Part shown: positions 7,770 through 15,208 of the stretch, one piece after another | How positions within the stretch are numbered: position 1 is the stretch's first letter | Layout of the letters: each line of letters starts with the position of its first letter | Source of the DNA: Sporolactobacillus shoreicorticis | GTDB taxonomy: Bacteria > Bacillota > Bacilli > Bacillales > Sporolactobacillaceae | Direction of reading: 5' to 3' | Assembly: GCF_024125445.1 (NCBI RefSeq) | Contig: NZ_JAMXWM010000010.1 | Span: forward strand, 1 to 64,000 | Length of the DNA: 64,000 bases | The notes under the pieces: model-generated | What the model saw: the letters and a program-made list of their open reading frames with translations, nothing else | What the model was told of the DNA's origin: nothing | Databases searched by the model: none | Program-made: the position numbers and the translations under genes

Positions 7770-10316
7770 TTAAAAAGGAATAATATCGTCAGTACCGTCT
7801 GTTTGATCAATAGTTTCAATGTTGGGGTCAACCGTATTGACGGTATTGACACTATTTTTCTTCTCTATGGTAATTTTTTTGGCTTGTCCCGTATGTCGAA
7901 TGACGAATTCAATACCGATTTCCTTAAAATTAGATTTCACTTCATTTAATCGCCTACTGAGTGCATTGGGTGCCGATGGCCATGTTTTTAAATGGGTATC
8001 GATGTGCTCCCTAAATGCAATACTCTGCAACTTGATCAACAGCTCAGTTACCGTACCTGACCATTTTGGTTGTTGTGCCATCAATGCCTTGATTGCCGTA
8101 GCTACAGGATGCTCATTTAAGGCTTCTTCATTGGCATACTGCTGATTAGATTTATAGGCCTCAATAAATGCCGGTCCACCATAACCAAGGACTTCTGCAA
8201 TAGCATAGCCCCATTTTGCAAAATCGGCCATTCTTGGTAAACTATTGAGTTTGAGCGTCGAATACACGGGCATCGCCCGCGAAAGCGTATTAAGCGCTCC
8301 ACCTAAAATCATGGGTAAATCGGCATCAAACCGCTCCCAAATCACACGTTCCTCAACGCGCTCTTTTTCATCAATTCTATCAAGATCGATAAGGAGGGAG
8401 CGATCCAGTAGATCTGACTCGGTTACCGCTATATTGATGCCATTTAACGCAACGCACCGTTTAACGTTAAGCACGATATCATCAGAATCCGTGTATAATT
8501 TTCTCTTAGTAAATCCACCGCCAGTAGAAGCCATGCAAAGCAAATTGCTCTGCTCCTTAGTCAACGTTTCCAGATTGTCGAAGCAAACCATATAGTTCTG
8601 GGTAAGCGTAACGGCCATGTCATCACGGCTTTTTGGCATAACCAAGAGGTCATTCTTGGACGGATCAACGACACGCTTCAACATGCGTAAGGTTGTTGAT
8701 TTCGCTGCCCCTTTTTCACCGCTGAGCACAAGCGCAACATGCGGAATATCAGGAATGAAGCACGTGATTAAATAAGATAACAATAACATTTGATCGGATT
8801 CCGCTTTGAGATGGATATGCTTAAGCAAAAGCTTAACGTCACCCGAAAAATCTGGATCGGGCTGTTCCTTCAAAGCATTGACACGATAAAAAATCGGTGG
8901 ATGCGCAAGATTAAAGGAACATCCTGCTGCAGAGACCTTGATGTTAGTCCACTGAGTATTAGCGAGGTCATAAAAAAATGAATCGTTCACCTTCGCTACT
9001 CGGAAGTACGAACGAGTGTGCGTCGCCTTTTCATCATACATGGCTTCGGCTTCTATAGATGATAGAGCCTGTTTAATTGCTTCAGTTCTAACGGTTTTAC
9101 CAAAGCGCCGCCGATACTGATTGCGAAGCCATCCTTTAAACTGCTTTTCGTTCAGTTTCCAGGTCTCAAAATGCCCCTGTTTCTCGAAAGAGGCATAAGT
9201 GGTTTCGGTTTCCTGATCGTAATAATACGTGGCGACTGATCCAATCATCATTAATTCATCTGCTTGCGACATCTTTTCTAATGAATCTGATGTTTTTGAT
9301 TCTTCACCGGATAATGGCTTGTACTTCTCCCTGAGCGACTTCCAGTTCGCATCCGCACAGCTCGCATGTTGACATCCCGCCGCAATTGCGCCATTGGAAA
9401 ATTGTATGACATACGCTGTCTTGTCACTGTGTTCCGGATTCCAGGGACAGGATTTTAGCACATATATAGTTGAACCATCGGGTTGCGATTTTGTTTTTGC
9501 TACTTCGATTTCATGCTGAGCCAACCACTCATCTACTTTTACATGCCGTTTCGCTGATTTCCGTAATGAATTTGATACAGATGTAGCTTCTGGAATGCTG
9601 CCCGTAATTCTTCTCAAGGTGCTTTCAGGAACCACATCAATGGAAGTCGGTACGGCTAAGATTTTTGAATGCCGATATGAACGCTCTTTCGTATTGTCAC
9701 CTTTGCGGGCTAATGTACCGTAAAGCTTCCAAATTCGTGCTGCATTGTATACAGTCTTATCGATATGCACCGTCTTCGTTGAAAAGCGGTCAGCAATGAC
9801 TTCGAGTACCCTCTTAATCAGCTGTCGACTTGCATCATCATTGGGCAATTGAATGCGATAAAGAAGGTGCGCACCGTTTCCGCTATCAGCGCTGACCGGT
9901 TCGGGAAATCCGCATGCAGACAAGTGCCCCTTCACTTCCTGCGCTAATGTCAATGCCGCTTCATGTTCTTTGTCTGTTGATGAAATTCCCGATGGTCTGA
10001 CCGGATCGAAATCCAATGGTAACCATCTTCGGCTTTCAATATCGCTATCCGCTGTCAAATTCGGCATTCGTAGCATAGTACGGTTTTCCGCTCTAGCCAG
10101 CAGTGCTTTTTTTACCGGATTTAATGTGAAATACACACCTGGTGCGCCGTGTTCAAACCTCAAGGAACTCTCCGCTAAATCTTCAAGGCGGCTAAAATAG
10201 CCACTGACTGTACCTTTATTCGTCTTCATGATCCGAAGTTCCGTGACCTCGCCATGCGTCTTCAGGCACTTTAAGCATTGGGTAATGTAATTCATTTGTT
10301 TGTCATGCTGTCCCAT
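7770..10316 (-). CDS. AEP-type primase fused to helicase-like ATPase
   Basis: Predicted replication protein of a mobile element. The N-terminal part carries archaeo-eukaryotic primase motifs: DFD (Asp102, Asp104), SGNGAH (His150) and ARIWKLYGT near residue 200. A zinc-binding segment follows (Cys290, His296, Cys315, His317, Cys320; W-x3-R after it). The C-terminal ATPase has Walker A GEKGAAKS (533-540) and a Walker B-like VCFDN (Asp580), as in phage and plasmid primase-helicases. GGAGG sits 8 bases before the ATG at 10316, giving 848 residues. The last residues (SVNTVNTVD) are encoded by a direct repeat that recurs near 11.4 kb. It lies downstream of a terminator and upstream of the recombinase. 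Confidence 0.85.
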   Translation of the reverse strand: MGQHDKQMNYITQCLKCLKTHGEVTELRIMKTNKGTVSGYFSRLEDLAESSLRFEHGAPGVYFTLNPVKKALLARAENRTMLRMPNLTADSDIESRRWLPLDFDPVRPSGISSTDKEHEAALTLAQEVKGHLSACGFPEPVSADSGNGAHLLYRIQLPNDDASRQLIKRVLEVIADRFSTKTVHIDKTVYNAARIWKLYGTLARKGDNTKERSYRHSKILAVPTSIDVVPESTLRRITGSIPEATSVSNSLRKSAKRHVKVDEWLAQHEIEVAKTKSQPDGSTIYVLKSCPWNPEHSDKTAYVIQFSNGAIAAGCQHASCADANWKSLREKYKPLSGEESKTSDSLEKMSQADELMMIGSVATYYYDQETETTYASFEKQGHFETWKLNEKQFKGWLRNQYRRRFGKTVRTEAIKQALSSIEAEAMYDEKATHTRSYFRVAKVNDSFFYDLANTQWTNIKVSAAGCSFNLAHPPIFYRVNALKEQPDPDFSGDVKLLLKHIHLKAESDQMLLLSYLITCFIPDIPHVALVLSGEKGAAKSTTLRMLKRVVDPSKNDLLVMPKSRDDMAVTLTQNYMVCFDNLETLTKEQSNLLCMASTGGGFTKRKLYTDSDDIVLNVKRCVALNGINIAVTESDLLDRSLLIDLDRIDEKERVEERVIWERFDADLPMILGGALNTLSRAMPVYSTLKLNSLPRMADFAKWGYAIAEVLGYGGPAFIEAYKSNQQYANEEALNEHPVATAIKALMAQQPKWSGTVTELLIKLQSIAFREHIDTHLKTWPSAPNALSRRLNEVKSNFKEIGIEFVIRHTGQAKKITIEKKNSVNTVNTVDPNIETIDQTDGTDDIIPF
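7835..7851. repeat. iteron-like 17-bp repeat, copy 1
   Basis: TATTGACGGTATTGACA, itself two ATTGAC units, lies in the primase 3' end. Its exact inverse complement is at 11391-11407 before the 310-residue gene. Such repeats often mark replication origins or binding sites of element-encoded proteins. Confidence 0.55.
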
Positions 10317-10365
10317 GTCAATGTCCTCCTTCTCAGAACGTATGTCTATATTACCGAGAATGAGG

Positions 10366-10412
10366 ATAAAAAAAACGAGGCAAATCGGATAAAAATAAAT
10401 CCGATCCACCTC
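10366..10412 (-). terminator. terminator between unknown gene and primase gene
   Basis: The inverted repeat GAGG...ATCGGAT / ATCCGAT...CCTC (10377-10412) is followed on the minus strand by GTTTTTTTT. It ends the transcript from the 310-residue gene before the primase gene, so primase needs its own promoter or antitermination. Confidence 0.75.
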
Positions 10413-10424
10413 TTGACAAACACA

Positions 10425-11357
10425 TCAAACTGTGGATTGATCAATTATACCTAATTCGGAGAAAAGATTAGTGCGTATGATTTCAGTAAAACTTTTTTGG
10501 GAGCCTTTTGACTTTTTTACCGCTCTTCCAACTGGATCATCTAGATGTCCCCAAAATTCTTTAGTATATACCGGATCGATTTGGTAGGTTAACTGTATCT
10601 CATCAATAGCCATTTGTAATTTTTTGATGGTTTCATTTGCCGCCATAGTCATTTGCGCATTACCGTATACTTTGACTAATTCTTCTACTAACGTTCCAAA
10701 TTGATTACTTAGTTTTTCAGCAGTACTTTCAGGAGCCATATTCAAAAGCTCCGGATATGCACATCGCATCAGAATCTGCGCGTGCACCGATTCTGCATCA
10801 CTTTCGAGAATGCGTGATTGCTGAATTTCATCGTGAATCGTTTGAAGCATTTCATCCGCTTTGTCATTAGCAGATTCATTAATCATTAGTAATTCCGATA
10901 AATCTATACTTTTATGCCAGTCGTTATGAAAAAGTGCGAAGATGACATCTAGTGCGTTACGAAGCCACTCCCTGTTGTTTTGAATCGTTTTCGCAGAAGG
11001 AATAGCCTTCTCATCTTTCAAGTAGGACGCTAAGCTTTTCTTCATTTCCGAATATCTTTTCCAAGTATACGCCCGCATCATAATAAGTAGTAAAATGAAT
11101 TCATCTGGTGACCAACTGATCTGACTAGATACTTTGCCTCCTTTATAGCCCATAATCTGAGAGAAATTTTTTAAATAGCTTTTGAAATCATCTGTCGTCT
11201 GTGCACTCTTGGCAAGGTGGTTAAGTAAAAGGGAGAGAAGCGATAAACTCTGTTTCAAACGGTTTTTACACATTTCTTTTGGATCTGAATCCTCTTTCAT
11301 TCTTTGAAGTGGTAGTGTGCAGCAAAATAAAGTTTGTGTGCTATAAATTTCCATCAT
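10425..11357 (-). CDS. unknown protein of the integrative element
   Basis: A 310-residue mainly helical protein. No signal peptide or catalytic motif is visible. A basic and aromatic stretch around residues 85-125 (MRAYTWKRYSEMKKSL) and many acidic helices suggest DNA or protein binding. The frame is open upstream through the repeats at 11391-11430, but AGGGG lies just before the adjacent ATGs at 11357/11354, so I start there. Its place between iteron-like repeats and the primase gene would suit an initiator or copy-control protein; that is inference from position only. Confidence 0.55.
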   Translation of the reverse strand: MMEIYSTQTLFCCTLPLQRMKEDSDPKEMCKNRLKQSLSLLSLLLNHLAKSAQTTDDFKSYLKNFSQIMGYKGGKVSSQISWSPDEFILLLIMMRAYTWKRYSEMKKSLASYLKDEKAIPSAKTIQNNREWLRNALDVIFALFHNDWHKSIDLSELLMINESANDKADEMLQTIHDEIQQSRILESDAESVHAQILMRCAYPELLNMAPESTAEKLSNQFGTLVEELVKVYGNAQMTMAANETIKKLQMAIDEIQLTYQIDPVYTKEFWGHLDDPVGRAVKKSKGSQKSFTEIIRTNLFSELGIIDQSTV

Positions 11358-11390
11358 TCTACCCCTCTCTTTCCGTTTTATAAAAAACAT

Positions 11391-11430
11391 TGTCAATACC
11401 GTCAATATCAACATTCTGACGATATTGACG
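11391..11430. repeat. iteron-like repeat copy 2 and 10-bp inverted repeat
   Basis: TGTCAATACCGTCAATA (11391-11407) is the inverse of the repeat at 7835-7851. It overlaps a perfect inverted repeat CGTCAATATC / GATATTGACG (11400-11409, 11421-11430). The cluster sits directly upstream of the 310-residue gene and is a candidate origin or operator. Confidence 0.55.
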
Positions 11431-11451
11431 ATTTTCTCAGGACGTGTTACC

Positions 11452-11748
11452 CTATATTATTCCCTCAAAAATTCTATTCCCTTCTTTTAAACAAATCAAG
11501 ACAAGAGGCATACCTGAGTGCTCCGCACATATCACACCAACGATCCACTCATTTTTTTCTTTGTACGCGCATGTATGCACTATAAGTTGATCAGGTAGCC
11601 GCTTCCTGACTTCTTTTGAAATCAGACATTCATCGAGTTCTCCTTTATCAAGACTAACAGATTCCTCGCCAACCCGAGATTTGTCAACAATGATTTTGTA
11701 TTTTTTCAACATGAATTCAGCGAAGTTACCCTTATTGAAATTATACAA
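11452..11748 (-). CDS. small unknown protein of the integrative element
   Basis: A 98-residue protein starting at a TTG (11748) with GGAGG exactly 7 bases upstream; longer in-frame extensions lack a ribosome site. The N-terminal half is basic and hydrophilic. The C-terminal half has strands WIVGVICAEHSG and PLVLICLKEG. No known motif. It follows the RadC-like gene by 19 bases and is probably co-transcribed with it. Confidence 0.5.
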   Translation of the reverse strand: MYNFNKGNFAEFMLKKYKIIVDKSRVGEESVSLDKGELDECLISKEVRKRLPDQLIVHTCAYKEKNEWIVGVICAEHSGMPLVLICLKEGNRIFEGII

Positions 11749-11767
11749 TTTTATGCCTCCTTCAGGC

Positions 11768-12259
11768 TTAGATGAGTCCCTGTTCCTTGAAAGAAAGATA
11801 TTTATTATCACCAATTATGAGATGATCCAGAACTTCAATACCAATGATGTTTCCAACGGATACAAGCCTCTTTGTAACCTCCTTATCCTCACGACTTGGA
11901 TCAACAATGCCTGAAGGATGATTATGTGCTATTAGGATTGACGCGGCATTGGACAAAACAGCCGTCTTGAATACTTCGCGGGGATGAACAATGGAGGAAT
12001 TCAGGTTGCCAATATGGCAGATATTTATCGAAGTGGGTTGATTTTTTGTATCCAGCGTAACGACAATGAAGTATTCACGATCTCTCAACTCCAAAAAGGG
12101 TTTAATACATTGATAGCCATCCTCTGGGGAACGAATGAATCGATTGCTGTAAAGCGTACTTTTCTCTTTAACCACCCTCAATGAAATGATACTTACTCGC
12201 TTAGCGCTTTTTGCTTGTTGTATTCCGATGGATGGCTGAGGACCGTATAATGTATCCAT
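11768..12259 (-). CDS. RadC-like JAMM-domain protein
   Basis: Member of the RadC/YeeS family, small JAMM-fold proteins common on plasmids, prophages and integrative elements; their enzymatic role is unproven. The metal-binding signature AHNHPSG (His112, His114), then PSRED (Asp125) is intact, preceded by the family strand IVVTLDTKNQ and the HPREVFKTA helix. Length 163 fits the short, HhH-less form. An AGGGAG ribosome site precedes the ATG. It is the first gene of the element's minus-strand group and lies 30 bases after a strong terminator. Confidence 0.9.
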   Translation of the reverse strand: MDTLYGPQPSIGIQQAKSAKRVSIISLRVVKEKSTLYSNRFIRSPEDGYQCIKPFLELRDREYFIVVTLDTKNQPTSINICHIGNLNSSIVHPREVFKTAVLSNAASILIAHNHPSGIVDPSREDKEVTKRLVSVGNIIGIEVLDHLIIGDNKYLSFKEQGLI

Positions 12260-12288
12260 ATCTTTACTCCCTTCAAAAAAATTGAAAT

Positions 12289-12329
12289 AAAAAAGGATTG
12301 AGCAACTGATACGCGCTCAATCCTTTTTT
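12289..12329. terminator. bidirectional intrinsic terminator
   Basis: A perfect 15-bp inverted repeat (AAAAAAGGATTGAGC and complement) with an 11-base loop gives a GC-containing stem flanked by A and T runs on both strands. It isolates the RadC group from upstream transcription. Confidence 0.9.
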
Positions 12330-12437
12330 CAATAGAATAATATAAATTTGGAAATAATGTTTAATACGGTATAGTGATTTCAAAAAAGCAATGTATTTTT
12401 CTTGTTTTATTATGAAACTGCGAAACAGATAAATCTC

Positions 12438-12692
12438 TCATTCATCAAAGCCAAAGTCTGTCACTTTAAGTGTGCGGCAATTCTCACTAACTGTTCTGAC
12501 TGTGTTTTGGGGAATGCCCTCCTTTACAGTTGCATTCACTTCAAGCGATATTTCTACATCACTGCCATCGATCGAGGTCAGGTGGTTGATGATTTCATCA
12601 ACCAGGCGGCTGACATCACGATTAATTCGGGTATTGTCCAACCTCGCCGACATATAGAAATGTGCATTCTTTGGTGTCTCTTTAACCTGGTT
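12438..12692 (-). pseudogene. C-terminal remnant of a DUF499-like ATPase
   Basis: About 84 codons remain of a larger protein. The end reads VTENCRTLK-like (here VRTVSENCRTLK), preceded by SLEVNATVKEGIPQ and RDVSRLVDEIINHL. From memory this matches the C-terminus of DUF499-type AAA ATPases found in restriction/defence operons. The frame is closed by a stop at 12693-12695, there is no ribosome site, and nothing upstream continues the ATPase. I read it as a deletion remnant of a former defence gene. The family call rests on recall of the C-terminal pattern. Confidence 0.5.
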
Positions 12693-12760
12693 TCACGGGA
12701 GTTCGGGTTCCACGCATTGCAAGTCACATTCTTAAAGCACAAACGCCTATTGATAGCTAG

Positions 12761-12881
12761 TTAGGCGTTATTGGGCACTCACCGCGAACAACCTGAATCA
12801 GGTTGGTATTCACGAAAACATTTATGGGATGTGTACCTGTCTGAAATCGAAGCCCTGAAAAAGGAGCATGTGAAATTATGA
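12761..12881 (+). other. short open remnant, plus strand
   Basis: A short plus-strand frame beginning after a TAG near 12761 reads REQPESGWYSRKHLWDVYLS and then EIEALKKEHVKL before a stop. The composition looks protein-coding, but it lacks a start signal and is too short to assign. It may be a fragment left by the rearrangements that broke the DUF499-like gene. Confidence 0.25.
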
Positions 12882-12938
12882 GGCGCATTAATGTTCTCAA
12901 ACAACTTGCGATAGTGACGAAATCATAAGCACTACAAA

Positions 12939-12977
12939 AAAGCAAAGAGTGGTAGCAATCCCACCGCTTCTTGCTTT
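12939..12977 (-). terminator. terminator after HEPN gene
   Basis: The stem AAAGCAA...GTGG / CCAC...TTGCTTT starts at the stop codon of the HEPN gene and is followed by a T-run on the minus strand. Confidence 0.75.
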
Positions 12978-12978
12978 A

Positions 12979-13947
12979 TTAAAAGGCAAGAGAGGAATCC
13001 TGTATGTATATATAAATACTTCTTACCGTTGATAAGACTAATTCAATATATAGTTGAGCGCTATGTGAAGTCAAATTCCACCTTTCAAAAGTACGAGCCT
13101 CCAAACCGTGACCTGCCATATTTCTGATATCTCCAATAGCAGAACCTATGCTTGCCTGCTTATTGTGAATCTTATTATCTAAGACACCTGAGGCATTTTT
13201 GTAATTATAAAGCGCATTAATGACTTGTCCGATACCATTTTTTCTGCTTACATCAACATCTCTAAAAGTCCTTCTGAGAAAATCCTCAAAGGCTCTCCCA
13301 GCACATTCTATTGCTCCTCTAGGATCAGTTTTATATTTTTTATAAGAAGCCACCAATTCCTCAATTTCAGCAGACGATAGCGTTGAAAATATATCCGTAC
13401 TTAAGGTATTTCCAATATATAGTCTTATTGCCATATCGTCATCAAGATTAATATTTAACGTATTGGTCCCCGATAAGTAAGTCTTGATTTTTTCTTCCAG
13501 ATCAATGCTATTTCCATTAATTGCAAATATGCTTGTTGCCGTTCCCCAAGATATAAATAAGTCTTTTAAAAAAATATGATCTTTACCTTCAAATTTGTAA
13601 AGAACGTACACTTTTCTAGCCGATTCCTCAAGAGTTGAATCATTTAAATGATATTGAATAAAAGCAATAAATGGCTCGTACTCTTGGATGAATCTTCTCA
13701 TTACATTAAGTTTCAATTCTTCATTTGGAGTTTTACCTAACTCATTGACAATTGGATTTGCATCATCATTATCATCAATTATATTAAGCATTTTACAAAC
13801 AGCAAGGCAACTTCTAATATACGCCTCGCTTTTACTTGTAAAGCGCCGTAAATCTTCAATATTCGATGATGCATTATTATTTATATAGCACAAAACATCT
13901 GCAATAAGTAAGAGAGGAACATTGTGACTTGGAAGTCTTGTAGGCAT
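12979..13947 (-). CDS. HEPN-type protein, candidate abortive-infection RNase
   Basis: A 322-residue protein. The N-terminus (about 10-75) looks like a winged helix (NIEDLRRFTSKSEAYIRSCL). The C-terminal third is helical and holds Arg275-Asn-x3-His280 (DIRNMAGHG), the R-x4-6-H signature of HEPN domains, many of which are RNases in toxin-antitoxin and abortive-infection systems. The surrounding pattern (GRAFEDFLRR before it) resembles the Abi_C group. It starts 6 bases after the stop of the DUF5343-like gene, with the ribosome site overlapping that gene's end, so the two are translationally linked. Whether it cleaves RNA is inference. Confidence 0.6.
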   Translation of the reverse strand: MPTRLPSHNVPLLLIADVLCYINNNASSNIEDLRRFTSKSEAYIRSCLAVCKMLNIIDDNDDANPIVNELGKTPNEELKLNVMRRFIQEYEPFIAFIQYHLNDSTLEESARKVYVLYKFEGKDHIFLKDLFISWGTATSIFAINGNSIDLEEKIKTYLSGTNTLNINLDDDMAIRLYIGNTLSTDIFSTLSSAEIEELVASYKKYKTDPRGAIECAGRAFEDFLRRTFRDVDVSRKNGIGQVINALYNYKNASGVLDNKIHNKQASIGSAIGDIRNMAGHGLEARTFERWNLTSHSAQLYIELVLSTVRSIYIYIQDSSLAF

Positions 13948-13953
13948 TAGTTA

Positions 13954-14760
13954 CTAATCCTCCCCAAACTTCCCATAGGCAGACTTAAAGAATATTTTAA
14001 TTTTATCCTCAGGCCAATTACTCATATCTACACTTATCGTTATGTTGGGCATACTTGCTATGCTTACAAGCTTTTTATTTATATTGGAATCTGTATCATT
14101 TTCATTTAAAGAACTAGCAGTTGCCGTATCCTCATGGGGCTCTTTTTCTTCCAAACTCAACTCGTTTACGTTTGTTTCTTTTGAATCAATGATTTCTGTC
14201 GGATCGGCAGAAGAATCTTTATCGGTTTCATCGGCTAACTCCTCAATTTTCTCTTTAATATTAGAAACCCACTCTATGCGGGTGGAATTTTTGCCTCTGC
14301 CAATTATGTACTTTCCAAATTTGCTATAATCTATTATACTCATAAATAGTTTTGCGCCATCCTCAAGATTTCGCTGCGTAGAACCATACCCCGCTTTTCC
14401 CCAAAAATTTACTATTTCCTCGATTTCAGTTTGCATAACATCATCTTTTTGGGATAAGCCAGATAAAAACACTTCATAAGGACGGTATTTTTTTAATATT
14501 CTAACAATTCCCCCTTTTTTGTCCTCACCCTGAGAATATGCAATTTCACGCCCATATTCCGTAAATTCAAAACTTCCGTTCTCTATAAATCCAAATGTCC
14601 GTAAGGAGGATTTCGTATTTGTGTACGCTGAATCCCCTTTGTTAAAAATGGCCTTTACCTCGTCTTCATTTTTGTTCTTTCTTTTTAACGTTTCAATAAG
14701 TGAGAGTATATTTTCTACTGTAGTATAAGCCGGTAAACTATTACTACTTATTTTAGACAT
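13954..14760 (-). CDS. DUF5343-like winged-helix protein
   Basis: A 268-residue protein. The N-terminal about 100 residues (YTTVENILSLIETL, then LRTFGFIENG and FTEYGREIAY) form a predicted winged helix like DUF5343 proteins. An acidic, low-complexity linker (about 175-235) leads to a C-terminal strand-rich tail (NITISVDMSNWPEDKIKIFF) also typical of that group. GGGGGA precedes the ATG. It is the first gene of a two-gene operon with the HEPN protein. It could act as antitoxin, sensor or regulator; none of these is shown by the sequence. Confidence 0.6.
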   Translation of the reverse strand: MSKISSNSLPAYTTVENILSLIETLKRKNKNEDEVKAIFNKGDSAYTNTKSSLRTFGFIENGSFEFTEYGREIAYSQGEDKKGGIVRILKKYRPYEVFLSGLSQKDDVMQTEIEEIVNFWGKAGYGSTQRNLEDGAKLFMSIIDYSKFGKYIIGRGKNSTRIEWVSNIKEKIEELADETDKDSSADPTEIIDSKETNVNELSLEEKEPHEDTATASSLNENDTDSNINKKLVSIASMPNITISVDMSNWPEDKIKIFFKSAYGKFGED

Positions 14761-14934
14761 TTTTCGTCCCCCAAATTATTGTTAGCATTATTTTACAGCG
14801 ATTAGTTCAGTGTTTCAAGCGCTTTAACAAACAAATAAGTGTCTGTATGAAAATATGTTAGCAGAATTCGGTTGGAAAAGTCTCAATAACATTGTTCACT
14901 CTTTCACGAATGGTAAAATATGAGTATAAAACTC

Positions 14935-15205
14935 CCACGTCCCGCTTTGAGGAGGGCGGGACACCACCAGTCATGAAAATGTAAGGTTGTGTTTTCTTCT
15001 ATGTAAGAACGGATAAAAATAAAATGGGGACAGGCAAAGGTCGGTCTTTTTTTGGAGGGCGATTAGACCCCGTGTATAAAACCGATCTCATGCACCTTTG
15101 AGCACCGCCGAGTGTCGCTTCTTTCAAAGCACGTGTACAAAAATTCATACACTCAGGTGCACCACCTGTCTCCCATCATTTTATCATGATTCGAGGGGAT
15201 GATAA
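14935..15205 (+). ncRNA. presumptive IS110 bridge RNA region
   Basis: IS110 elements encode a bridge RNA in a long noncoding end that pairs with donor and target DNA. Here the long end is upstream of the transposase. It contains hairpin-forming segments: GTCCCGC / GCGGGAC near 14940-14963, CTTTGA / TCAAAG in 15095-15140, and GTGTAT / ATACAC in 15070-15155. I cannot delimit the RNA or its two loops by eye. Confidence 0.45.
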
Positions 15206-15208
15206 ATC

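Noticed and set aside
5928-12936. 8-bp GCACTACA at 5928-5935 and 12929-12936 as attachment-site core
   Set aside because: Eight bases over 7 kb can match by chance, and no longer flanking homology is seen.
12757-12945. 62-residue minus-strand frame near the DUF499-like remnant
   Set aside because: No start signal and no recognisable motif; the opposite strand carries the more protein-like remnant.
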